Positions 15,519 to 23,432 of a stretch of DNA of 64,000 bases are shown here, piece by piece. The notes below the pieces were generated by a model. The model saw nothing but the letters and a program-made list of their open reading frames with translations. It was not told where the DNA came from and ran no database searches. The position numbers were made by a program, and so were the translations under genes. The stretch comes from an uncultured Oscillospiraceae bacterium. GTDB lineage: Bacteria > Bacillota > Clostridia > Oscillospirales > Oscillospiraceae. The stretch lies in assembly GCA_934591745.1 (NCBI GenBank), contig CAKTPQ010000004.1, forward strand, positions 1 through 64,000. The letters run 5' to 3'. Every line of letters begins with the position of its first letter. The stretch's first letter is position 1.

Positions 15519-16442
15519 ATGAGCGGCTATATCCTCCGGGGCGGACAAGAGAATATGACCCTGCCCGCCGCGGCGGTGGAGAGTCTGCTCAAGCGGGGCG
15601 AGGGCGACGCGGCCCTGCTGTATCTGGCGCTGCAGCGGTTTGGCCGGGGCGTCACGCCGGAGGAGCTGGAGCGCGTACTGCCCACCATGAGCCGCCTGCG
15701 CATGGACGCGGCGGAGGGCGTTCTGCAGGAGCTGGGTCTGCTGCCCCGGCCCCAGCAGCTCCGCCCGGAACCGGCGGCGGAACGGCCCGCCTACTCTACG
15801 GAGGACATCACCGCCCTGCTGACGGACAACGAGGGCTTCCGCCTGCTGATCCCCCAGGCGGAGCAGCAGCTGGGCAAGAAGCTGCGCACCGCCGACCTGC
15901 AGATCCTGGCGGGACTGTACGACGACCTGGGCCTGCCGGCGGATGTGATCTACCTGCTGCTGTGCCACTGTGTGGAGCGTGCCAAGGCCCAGTGGGGCGA
16001 GGGACGCCGCCCCACCATGCGGCAGGTCGAGAAGGAGGGCTACCACTGGGCGCAGCTGGGGCTTTTCGATCAGGTCAGCGCCGCCGCCTACCTGCGGACA
16101 TGGAGCCGCCGCCGTCAGAAGATGGGGGCGTACATGCAGGCGCTGCACCTGCCCGACCGTCCCCCGGTGGAGGCGGAGAGCCGCTACATCGCGGACTGGA
16201 TGGACATGGGTTTCCCGCCGGAGACGGTGGCCATGGCCTACGAGCGGACGGTGTTTTACAAGAAGGACATGAACTGGCGCTATCTCAACGGCATCCTGCA
16301 CCGCTGGCACGACAGCGGCTGGCACACCCCCCAGCAGGTGGAGCGGGGCGAGGCGCGCAAGCCCGCCCGGACGCCGCCCGCCGACGGCGGCCAGCCCGGC
16401 GGTCAGCAGAATGCGTGGATGCGCCGGTATATCAAGAGGTGA
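15519..16442 (+). CDS. dnaD: DnaD-domain replication initiation protein
   Basis: 307 residues. The N-terminal winged-helix part (LLYLALQRFGRGVTPEELERVL) is followed by one or two DnaD/DnaB_2 helical domains (about 100-175 and 185-265). The second carries the typical end YERTVFYKKDMNWRYLNGILHRWHDSG, close to the YxxxIxxxWxxxG signature. DnaD remodels DnaA-bound or PriA-bound DNA so that the helicase can be loaded. It lies 4 nt before a DnaI/DnaC-type ATPase, the expected helicase-loading pair. The 20 residues before the stop are Pro/Gly-rich. Confidence 0.85.
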   Translation: MSGYILRGGQENMTLPAAAVESLLKRGEGDAALLYLALQRFGRGVTPEELERVLPTMSRLRMDAAEGVLQELGLLPRPQQLRPEPAAERPAYSTEDITALLTDNEGFRLLIPQAEQQLGKKLRTADLQILAGLYDDLGLPADVIYLLLCHCVERAKAQWGEGRRPTMRQVEKEGYHWAQLGLFDQVSAAAYLRTWSRRRQKMGAYMQALHLPDRPPVEAESRYIADWMDMGFPPETVAMAYERTVFYKKDMNWRYLNGILHRWHDSGWHTPQQVERGEARKPARTPPADGGQPGGQQNAWMRRYIKR

Positions 16443-16446
16443 CGAT

Positions 16447-17436
16447 ATGGCATACGACGGCAGGATCATGCAGCGGGCGCTGGCCCGCTTTGACGAGGAC
16501 AAGCAGCGCCGCGCCTCCCAGCTGGAGCAGCGGCGGCGCACAGCCTATGCCCGGGCGCCCCGGCTGGCGGAGATCGACAAGGAGCTGCGGGGCACCATGA
16601 GCCGCATCATCTCCTCCGCGCTGGCGCGGGGCACCGACCCGCTGCCCGCCATCCGGGTGCTGCGGGACGAAAACCTCCAGCTCCAGCGGGAGCGGACGCA
16701 GCTCCTGGCCTCGCTGGGTTATCCGGCGGACTGGCTGGAGGAAAAGCCGGCCTGCGCCCAGTGCGGTGACACCGGCTATGTACGGGGCGGCGTGTGCCAG
16801 TGCCTGCGGGCCTGCTACGCCCGGGAGCAGCTGGCGGAGCTGTCCCGCCTGCTGCCGCTGGGGGAGGACAGCTTCGAGACCTTCAGCTTCGACTGGTACG
16901 ACAGCGCGGTGCAGCCAGCCTTCGGCGTGTCGCCCAGGGAGAATATGGAGCGCAACTTCGACGTCTGCCGGGACTACGCCTATCAGTTCGACAGAGGCGG
17001 CGGCAGCCTCCTGCTGTCCGGCGGCACGGGGCTGGGCAAGACATTCCTCTCCGCCTGTATCGCACGGGTGGTCAGCGAAAACGGTTTTTCCGTGGTATAT
17101 GACACCGCCGCCAGCGTGTTCGGCCGGTTCGAGGATGCCAAGTTCCGCCGGGATGACGGCGGCAGCGAGGACGCGGACCGCTGCATGAAGTGCGACCTGC
17201 TGATCCTGGACGACCTGGGCACGGAGATGACCACCGCCTTCGTCCAGAGCGCCCTGTACCAGATCATCAACGGACGTCTGATGGAGAAGCGTGCCACCAT
17301 CATCAGCACCAATCTGGCCCCGGAGGACATCGGGAGCCGCTACGGACAGGCGGTGCGCTCCCGGCTGGAGGGGGAGTACGAGATCCTGCCCTTCTTCGGC
17401 GAGGATATCCGCCGCCTGAAGCGCGAGCGGCAGTAA
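16447..17436 (+). CDS. dnaI: DnaI/DnaC-type helicase loader ATPase
   Basis: 329 residues. An N-terminal helical region is followed by a zinc-finger-like segment CAQCGDTGYVRGGVCQC (Cys residues at about 101-117), as in DnaI. The AAA+ core has Walker A SGGTGLGKT, Walker B DLLILDDLGTE and a sensor region IISTNL. The final helix is RRLKRERQ. It loads the replicative helicase DnaB/DnaC with DnaD. I chose the ATG at 16447, 4 nt after dnaD. A strong terminator follows. An IstB-type transposition ATPase is excluded by the Cys motif and the dnaD partner. Confidence 0.88.
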   Translation: MAYDGRIMQRALARFDEDKQRRASQLEQRRRTAYARAPRLAEIDKELRGTMSRIISSALARGTDPLPAIRVLRDENLQLQRERTQLLASLGYPADWLEEKPACAQCGDTGYVRGGVCQCLRACYAREQLAELSRLLPLGEDSFETFSFDWYDSAVQPAFGVSPRENMERNFDVCRDYAYQFDRGGGSLLLSGGTGLGKTFLSACIARVVSENGFSVVYDTAASVFGRFEDAKFRRDDGGSEDADRCMKCDLLILDDLGTEMTTAFVQSALYQIINGRLMEKRATIISTNLAPEDIGSRYGQAVRSRLEGEYEILPFFGEDIRRLKRERQ

Positions 17437-17460
17437 ATTTGTCAAATAACCGCAAAGAAA

Positions 17461-17483
17461 GACGCCAAACGGCGTCTTTTTTT
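17461..17483 (+). terminator. Intrinsic terminator of dnaD-dnaI
   Basis: Stem GACGCC/GGCGTC with an AAAC loop, then seven T residues. Confidence 0.9.
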
Positions 17484-17575
17484 GCGTAAGACACAACTTT
17501 TTTCGGATTTCCCGACACTTTGTGCCCTGTTTCGCGGCGTCCGCGCCGTACAATGGAGCAAAGGAGGGGAAGACC

Positions 17576-18406
17576 ATGAAAAAGACCCAGAAGGGAGAGT
17601 TCCTGTCCAGCCGCGTCCGCTACATACCCATCAACACGGTGCGGCCCAATCCCCAGCAGCCCCGGCGCAGCTTTGACGAGGCGGCGCTGCGGGAGCTGGC
17701 GGACAGCATCCGCGCCTACGGCATCCTGCAGCCCCTGACGGTGCGGGACAAGGGCGGCTTCTACGAGCTGGTGGCGGGGGAGCGCCGGCTCCGCGCCGCC
17801 CGCATTGCCGGCCTGCGGGAGGTGCCCTGCCTTGTGGCGGAGGTGGGGGAGGAGGACGCGGCGCTGCTGGCCCTCATCGAAAACCTCCAGCGCCGCGATC
17901 TGGACTATATGGAGGAGGCGGCAGCCATCGCCCGGCTCATCCGGCGCTACGGCCTGTCCCAGCAGCAGGCAGCGGACAAGCTGGGCAAGTCCCAGCCCGC
18001 CATCGCCAACAAGCTGCGCCTGCTGCGGCTGGCGCCGCCGGTGACCGATTGCCTGCGGCAGTATGGCCTGACGGAGCGCCACGCCCGGACGCTGCTGCGG
18101 CTCAACGACCCGGCCCAGCAGCTGGCGGCGGCGCGGCATATGGGGCAGCGGGGGCTGAACGTGGCCCAGGCGGAGCAGTATGTGGACGCGCTGACGGCGG
18201 AGAACCGGACGCAGCCGCCTCACCGCCGCCCCACCTATATCATCAAGGATGTGCGCCTGTTCCTCAACAGCGTGGAGCGGGGCGTCCGGCTGATGCAGTC
18301 GGCGGGGGTAGGCGCGGAGGTGGGCCGCCGGGACACGGACGAGGAGATCCTCCTGACCATCCACATCCCCAAGCGCCGCCCCGTGGCTGTTGTTACGGAA
18401 TCGTAA
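17576..18406 (+). CDS. noc: Second ParB-family protein, Noc-like
   Basis: 276 residues starting MKKTQKGEFLSSRVRYIPI. The ParB core is intact (NPQQPRRSFDEAALRELADSI, LVAGERRLRAARIAG, ENLQRRDLDYMEEA), with a helix-turn-helix (LSQQQAADKLGKSQPAIANK). It lacks the KGLGKGL ParA-activating peptide seen in the true ParB at 4745-5611, and no parA neighbours it. This fits Noc, the nucleoid-occlusion paralogue that binds its own DNA sites and the membrane. I found no perfect ATTTCCCGGGAAAT site in the window. AAAGGAGG precedes the ATG. Gene symbol is tentative. Confidence 0.75.
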   Translation: MKKTQKGEFLSSRVRYIPINTVRPNPQQPRRSFDEAALRELADSIRAYGILQPLTVRDKGGFYELVAGERRLRAARIAGLREVPCLVAEVGEEDAALLALIENLQRRDLDYMEEAAAIARLIRRYGLSQQQAADKLGKSQPAIANKLRLLRLAPPVTDCLRQYGLTERHARTLLRLNDPAQQLAAARHMGQRGLNVAQAEQYVDALTAENRTQPPHRRPTYIIKDVRLFLNSVERGVRLMQSAGVGAEVGRRDTDEEILLTIHIPKRRPVAVVTES

Positions 18407-18488
18407 CCCATTTCCGGCCGGTCTGTGGTATCATGGGCAAACACAGGGTATGTGCCCTGTAAAGACCGGAAAAAGGAGGGGACATTCT

Positions 18489-20159
18489 GTGGAAGAGACG
18501 AACAACATGTCCTCTGTGACTGTAAATGGGGACGGCGCGGCCGTGGCCGTCCCGGAAAAGACCCCCATGAGCGGGGGCAAAAAGGCGGCGCTGATCGTCG
18601 GCATCGTACTGGGCGTGCTGGCGCTGGCCTATCTGGCCGCCTGCGTGGTGACGCAGACCGTCTACGGCAGCACCGCCTTTCCCCACACGGACGTGCTGGG
18701 ACTGGACGTTTCCAGGCTCTCCGACCAACAGATCGAAGCGCTGTGGGAGGAAAAAGGCCCGCAGCTCCTGAAGGACACCGCGATCTCCCTGATGGAGGAC
18801 GGCGCGGCCATCGGCGACGTATCGCTGGAGACGCTGGGCGTCACCGTGACGCCGCAGGCCGCGGCCATTGCCGCCGGAGCCTCCCAGCGGTACGAGAGCT
18901 GGGGCGGCGGTGCGCTGGCCTGGCTGCGCGGCGGCTGGGCGTACATACACAGCTGGTTCGGCCAGACCTCCGCCGTGCCGCAGCTCACCGTGGATGCCGC
19001 GGCGCTGGATACCGCCTGTGACGATCTGGCCGCCAGCCTGAACTGCACGGTGGTGGACGGCGGCTACCGTCTGGAAAAGGGCGAGGGTCTGTATATCACC
19101 AAGCCCGCCGACGGCCGCATGCTGGACGCGCAGAAGCTGGAGGGCGACCTGACCGCCATGCTGCAAAGCGGCGTGCTGACGCCGGTGGTGTGTACCTATC
19201 AGGAGAAGAAGGCCCAGACCGTGGACGTACAGGCGCTCCACGACCAGCTGGCGGGCGAGAAGGCGGAAGCCGTCTGCGACAAGACCACGGGTGAGCCTAC
19301 GGAATCCCGGGTGGGCGTGGCCTTTGACGTATCTGCGGTGCAGGCGCAGCTGGATGCCGCCGCACCGGGCGCGGAGTTCCTGGCGGACGCCCAGGTGGAG
19401 TTCCCCACCGTCTCCACCGAGGAGCTGCGGGAGTGCATGTTCCGGGACGTGCTGGGTACCTTCACCACCAAATGCGCCGGGCCGTGGGGCCGGCACCAGA
19501 ACATCAAGCTGGCCTCCACTGCCATCAACGGCAAGATCTACAACCCCGGCGAGGAGTTCTGGTACAACTCCACGGTGGGGCAGCGCACGGCGGCCCGCGG
19601 CTATCAGGAGGCCGGCGTCTATGAGGCCGGGCGCACCACCACCGGTATCGGCGGCGGCATCTGCCAGGTGTCCTCCACGCTGTACTACGCGGTACTGCTC
19701 AGCGATCTGGACATCGTCCTGCGCTACTGCCACATGTTCAACCCCGGCTACATGCCCATCGGCTGCGACGCCACGGTGAGCTGGGGCGGGCCGGACTTCG
19801 CTTTCCGCAACAGCCGGGACTATCCCATCAAGATCGTCACCTCCTACAACGACGACACCAACGAGCTGACCTGCACCATTCTGGGCACCAAGGTGGACGA
19901 CCACTATGTGGTCATCACCAACGCGGTGCTGGCCAGCTACGACTACAAGACGGTCTATCAGGAGTCCCCGGACGTGGCGCCCGGCGATGAGGTCATCGAC
20001 CAGTACGGCCACACCGGCTACTTCGTCCGCACATGGCGGAACATCTACGACGGCAACGACAACCTGCTGTCCAGCCGCGTGGAGGCGGACAGCCACTACG
20101 ACGTGGGCAACAAGATCATTCTGGTGGCACCCGGTTACCTGCCGGACGACAACGCATAA
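18489..20159 (+). CDS. VanW-family membrane-anchored cell-wall protein
   Basis: 556 residues from a GTG with AAAAGGAGGGG upstream. An N-terminal cytosolic stretch of ~40 residues is followed by one TM helix (ALIVGIVLGVLALAYLAACVV). A YoaR/peptidoglycan-binding-like domain comes next (FPHTDVLGLDVSRLSDQQIEA), and the VanW domain occupies the C-terminal half (about residues 345-480) with GIGGGICQVSSTLYYAVL and the following MPIGCDATVSWGGPDFAF. Most of the protein is outside the cell. The biochemical role of VanW is not established; it accompanies vancomycin-resistance genes in some clusters but is widespread in Clostridia without them. Confidence 0.88.
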   Translation: MEETNNMSSVTVNGDGAAVAVPEKTPMSGGKKAALIVGIVLGVLALAYLAACVVTQTVYGSTAFPHTDVLGLDVSRLSDQQIEALWEEKGPQLLKDTAISLMEDGAAIGDVSLETLGVTVTPQAAAIAAGASQRYESWGGGALAWLRGGWAYIHSWFGQTSAVPQLTVDAAALDTACDDLAASLNCTVVDGGYRLEKGEGLYITKPADGRMLDAQKLEGDLTAMLQSGVLTPVVCTYQEKKAQTVDVQALHDQLAGEKAEAVCDKTTGEPTESRVGVAFDVSAVQAQLDAAAPGAEFLADAQVEFPTVSTEELRECMFRDVLGTFTTKCAGPWGRHQNIKLASTAINGKIYNPGEEFWYNSTVGQRTAARGYQEAGVYEAGRTTTGIGGGICQVSSTLYYAVLLSDLDIVLRYCHMFNPGYMPIGCDATVSWGGPDFAFRNSRDYPIKIVTSYNDDTNELTCTILGTKVDDHYVVITNAVLASYDYKTVYQESPDVAPGDEVIDQYGHTGYFVRTWRNIYDGNDNLLSSRVEADSHYDVGNKIILVAPGYLPDDNA

Positions 20160-20164
20160 CGAAG

Positions 20165-20197
20165 GGGGCGCGGCTCTCTCAGAGCCGCGCCCCTTTT
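20165..20197 (+). terminator. Terminator of the VanW gene
   Basis: A 13-bp stem (GGGGCGCGGCTCT / AGAGCCGCGCCCC) with a 3-nt loop region and a short T-run. Confidence 0.9.
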
Positions 20198-20262
20198 CTG
20201 TTCTGTTTCTTGCAATTTCCTTAAGTGTTTCCGCCGAATCCCTTAAATCGCCGTGCCACCCG

Positions 20263-20290
20263 TTGCGTCCCGGCGCAGACCGCGTATAAT
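20263..20290 (+). promoter_or_regulatory. Promoter of the alanine racemase-like gene
   Basis: TTGCGT (20263-20268), a 16-nt spacer and a perfect TATAAT (20285-20290), about 40 nt before the GTG start. Confidence 0.7.
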
Positions 20291-20329
20291 CGACTTACAG
20301 ACATCTCTTACGGAGAGGAGGCGGACGCC

Positions 20330-21415
20330 GTGCCTACATTTGTTGTTGACAGCGCGGCGCTGTCGCGCAATATCGAAAAGCTGCGGCGTTTTACGTCCGC
20401 GCAGATCATCGCCGTGGTCAAGGGCAACGGCTACGGGCTGGGTCTGGTACCCTACGCCCGCTTCCTGACGGCACAGGGTGTGGCGCTGCTGGCCGTCTCC
20501 ACGGTGGAGGAGGCCGCCGCCCTGCGGGATGCCGGTATCACGGCGGAACTCCTGATGCTGTCCTCCACCGCGCTGCCGGAGGAGATCGCCGCGCTGCTGG
20601 CGCGGGACGTGATCCTCACCGTCGGCTCCGCCGACGCGGCCCGCGCCGTGTCTGATGCCGCTGCGGCGCGGGGCGTTACCGCCCGCGTCCATGTGAAGCT
20701 GGACACCGGCATGGGACGATACGGCTTTTTACCGCAGGAGACGGCGGAGGCCGCCGCCCTGCTGCGGTTCCTGCCCGCCCTGCGGGTGGAGGGCGTGTTC
20801 ACCCACTTTGCCGAGGCCGCTGACCGGAGGTGCACTGCCCGGCAGTATCGCCGCTTTGCCGCAGGCGTCCGCATCCTGCGCGCCGCCGGCATTGACCCTG
20901 GTCTGCGCCACGTCTGTGCCTCCACCGCGTTCTTGCGGTATCCGGAGCTGCATCTGGACGCGGTGCGCCTCGGTTCGGCGCTGCTGGGCCGGCTGTCCGT
21001 ACCGGACACGCTGGGACTGGAAAAGATCGGCTGGCTGGAGACACGGGTAGCGGAGCTGAAAACGCTGCCCGCCGGATGGTCGGTGGGCTATACCGGCGCC
21101 TACCGCACCAAGCGGGAGATGCGGCTGGCGCTGCTGCCGGTGGGCTACACCAGCGGCATCGGCGTAACGGAGGAGCCCAACGCCCTGCGCCTGCGGGATC
21201 GGCTGCGCCGGGTGCTCCACGCCGGTCGCCGGCTGCTGCATACTGACGGCCTCACCGTCCAGATCAACGGGCACTGCTGCCCGGTGCGGGGCGTGGTGGC
21301 CGCCGCCCAGCTGGAGGCGGACGTGACGGAGCTGCCCTGCGCCGTGGGCGACACGGTGCGCGTCGAGGTGCGCCCCAAGTTTGTGGACAGCGGCATACCA
21401 CGGGAATATCGATAA
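20330..21415 (+). CDS. Alanine racemase-family PLP enzyme with altered C-terminal motif
   Basis: 361 residues. The PLP lysine is Lys31 in AVVKGNGYGLG. The barrel continues with KLDTGMGRYGF, EGVFTHFAEA and CASTAFLRYPELHLDAVRLG. The tyrosine usually acting as the second base is present in VGYTGAY, and a second tyrosine in LPVGYTSG. However, the C-terminal signature normally reading GR.(S/C)MD is replaced by RGVVAAAQLEAD, so the Met-Asp pair near the second active site is missing. I chose the GTG at 20330 because AGGAGG lies 8 nt before it. It may be a true but divergent alanine racemase, a serine/other amino-acid racemase, or a paralogue. Confidence 0.78.
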   Translation: MPTFVVDSAALSRNIEKLRRFTSAQIIAVVKGNGYGLGLVPYARFLTAQGVALLAVSTVEEAAALRDAGITAELLMLSSTALPEEIAALLARDVILTVGSADAARAVSDAAAARGVTARVHVKLDTGMGRYGFLPQETAEAAALLRFLPALRVEGVFTHFAEAADRRCTARQYRRFAAGVRILRAAGIDPGLRHVCASTAFLRYPELHLDAVRLGSALLGRLSVPDTLGLEKIGWLETRVAELKTLPAGWSVGYTGAYRTKREMRLALLPVGYTSGIGVTEEPNALRLRDRLRRVLHAGRRLLHTDGLTVQINGHCCPVRGVVAAAQLEADVTELPCAVGDTVRVEVRPKFVDSGIPREYR

Positions 21416-21416
21416 A

Positions 21417-21448
21417 AAACCGCGTCAGGCTCACGCCTGACGCGGTTT
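21417..21448. terminator. Bidirectional terminator between convergent genes
   Basis: Perfect 14-bp stem (AAACCGCGTCAGGC / GCCTGACGCGGTTT) with a TCAC loop, between the alanine racemase-like gene and prmA, which converge here. It has an A-run on one side and T-rich sequence on the other. Confidence 0.9.
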
Positions 21449-21458
21449 CTCGTTGTTG

Positions 21459-22412
21459 TCACCGGCACAGGAAGCTGTACCAGCCCTCGGAATCGTGCTG
21501 CTCGATAACGGTCCAGCCGTCGGCGCGCAGCTTGGCAAAAACCTCCTCCGCCCGGTCGTCAATGATGCCGGAGCACAGGAACAGCCCGCCCTCCTTCAGG
21601 AAGGGGCGCACCTTGTCGGAAAGGCCCATGATGACGTCCGCCACGATGTTGGCCACCACCATGTCATAGCCGCCGCCGAACTCCGCCTGCAGGGCCTTGT
21701 CCGTCAGCACATCGCCCCACCGGACCGTGTAGCGGTCCTTTCCCACACCGTTAAGGGCAGCATTTTCGTAGGCCACGTCCACGCACTTCTCGTCGATGTC
21801 GCAGGCAAAGGCCTCCTTTGCGCCCAGCACCAGCGCGGCGATGGACAGGATGCCGCTGCCGCAGCCCAGATCCAGGATCTTTTCGCCGCCCCGGATGTAC
21901 TTGTCCAGCGCCTGCAAGCACAGGCGGGTGGTGGCGTGGCTGCCAGTGCCGAAGGTCAGTCCCGGATTCAGCACCAGCTTCACCCGTCCGTCGTCCCGGG
22001 CCTCCTCCCACTGGGGCACCACCAGCAGCCGCTCTCCGATCTCCATGGGCTTGTAGAACTTCTTCCAGTTGTTCTCCCAGTCCGCGTCGGCCACGTTGTC
22101 GATGGTCAGCAGTAGGGGGCCGCACTCCGGCCGGGCCTTCTTCAGGTCGGACATGGCCATGCGCACCCGTGCGATGACGTCCAGCGCCGCCTCGTTCCGC
22201 TCCAGATAGAAGGTGACACGGCTGACGCCGGCCTTTTCCCGCAGCAGCTCCTCATCCACATAGTCCCAGTACTGCCGGTTGTGCTCCAGAAAGTCCTTGA
22301 AATCGCCCTCATCGTCGATCATGACGCCGGTGACGCCCTGCCGCTCCAGCAGCTCTGTCACCGCGTCCAGCCCGGACGGCGAGGTGTCGATTTTCAGCTC
22401 CAGCCATTCCAT
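21459..22412 (-). CDS. prmA: Ribosomal protein L11 methyltransferase
   Basis: 317 residues starting MEWLELKIDTS. The N-terminal substrate-binding domain (about 1-125) is followed by NPGLTFGTGSHATTRLCL, the PrmA hallmark, then the SAM site ILDLGCGSGILSIAAL, the acidic ACDIDE and the catalytic-loop segment VVANIVADVI. PrmA trimethylates L11 on free protein or ribosome. It is followed by no gene on the same strand; degV lies 28 nt upstream and is probably cotranscribed. Confidence 0.96.
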   Translation of the reverse strand: MEWLELKIDTSPSGLDAVTELLERQGVTGVMIDDEGDFKDFLEHNRQYWDYVDEELLREKAGVSRVTFYLERNEAALDVIARVRMAMSDLKKARPECGPLLLTIDNVADADWENNWKKFYKPMEIGERLLVVPQWEEARDDGRVKLVLNPGLTFGTGSHATTRLCLQALDKYIRGGEKILDLGCGSGILSIAALVLGAKEAFACDIDEKCVDVAYENAALNGVGKDRYTVRWGDVLTDKALQAEFGGGYDMVVANIVADVIMGLSDKVRPFLKEGGLFLCSGIIDDRAEEVFAKLRADGWTVIEQHDSEGWYSFLCR

Positions 22413-22440
22413 GTGCGTTCCCTCCGAATGTGTGATGGTG

Positions 22441-23313
22441 TCAGCGCTTGGTGCCCACGAAGAACAGACCCATGGTGTTGGGGCCGGTATGGCTGCCGAT
22501 CACCGGGCCGATGTAGTTGATGTAGACCTCCTTCACGCCGTAGCGTGCCTTCAGCTCCTCGGCCACGGCGCGGGCCTCCACCTCGCAGTCGGCGTGGCAG
22601 ATGAACATCACCTGCTCACTGGGCTCGATGCCCAGCTCCGCTACCTTGTCGATCAGGGCCTGCAGGCTGGCCTTGCGGCCCCGCGCCTTGCTGACAGGCA
22701 CCAGCTTGCCCTCATCGGAGGTGTGCATCACCGGCTTGATGGACAGCATCGTGCCCAGAAAGGCGGTGGTGGCGGATACACGGCCGCCCATCTTCAGATA
22801 GTTCAGATCGTCCACGGTGAACCAGTGGTCGACGTGGAGCTTGTTGTCCTCCACCCACTGCACCAGTTCCTCCGCGGACAGGCCCTCCCGCTTCTTCTGC
22901 ACAGCCAGATAGATCAGCAGACCCTGGCCCAGGGAGGCGGACAGGGAGTCCACCACATACACCCGGCTGTCGGGGAACTCGTCGGCCATGGTCTTGGCGG
23001 CGATGCACGCATTCTGGTAGGTAGCGGACAGCGCGCTGGAGAAGTTGATGCACACGATGTCCTTGCCCTGTGCCAGCACGGCGCGCATGGCGTCCTCAAA
23101 CTGACCCACATTGGCGGCGGAGGTGGTGCCCAGCACACCGCTGCGGATGTTCTTGTAGAAATCCTCGAAGCTGATCTCGCTGCCGTCCAGCATGTTGGCG
23201 TAGTCGTGGCCGCCCATATGTACGGTCAGGGGCACCACGTTCAGCTCCAGCTCCCGGGCCATGTGGTCGGTCAGGTCACAGCAGCTGTCGGTCATGATGA
23301 TATAGTCACGCAT
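22441..23313 (-). CDS. DegV-family fatty-acid-binding protein
   Basis: 290 residues starting MRDYIIMTDSCCDLTD, with AAAGGAGG upstream. The family motifs TTSAANVGQFEDA and INFSSALSATYQNA carry the serines that hold the fatty-acid carboxylate, followed by VVDSLSASLGQGLLI and the C-terminal domain ending HTGPNTMGLFFVG. FakB-type DegV proteins present exogenous fatty acids to the FakA kinase for phospholipid synthesis. No fakA is seen nearby, so whether it serves that pathway is inference. An imperfect inverted repeat (GATACC...GGTATC, 23355-23370) lies in the upstream gap. Confidence 0.9.
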   Translation of the reverse strand: MRDYIIMTDSCCDLTDHMARELELNVVPLTVHMGGHDYANMLDGSEISFEDFYKNIRSGVLGTTSAANVGQFEDAMRAVLAQGKDIVCINFSSALSATYQNACIAAKTMADEFPDSRVYVVDSLSASLGQGLLIYLAVQKKREGLSAEELVQWVEDNKLHVDHWFTVDDLNYLKMGGRVSATTAFLGTMLSIKPVMHTSDEGKLVPVSKARGRKASLQALIDKVAELGIEPSEQVMFICHADCEVEARAVAEELKARYGVKEVYINYIGPVIGSHTGPNTMGLFFVGTKR

Positions 23314-23432
23314 AGCAAAAGCCTCCTTTATCGGATGGATATCCGTTTTGTCACGATACCTCATGGTATCACGAAAACCGCCGTATGAAAAGGGCAAAAC
23401 GGAAAATTTGCACACAGTTTACAAGCGTGCGG

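Noticed and set aside
18489-21415. VanW plus alanine racemase as a vancomycin-resistance cluster
   Set aside because: No D-Ala-D-Lac or D-Ala-D-Ser ligase, VanH, VanX/Y or VanRS genes are present, and a terminator and separate promoter lie between the two genes. VanW-family proteins are common in Clostridia.
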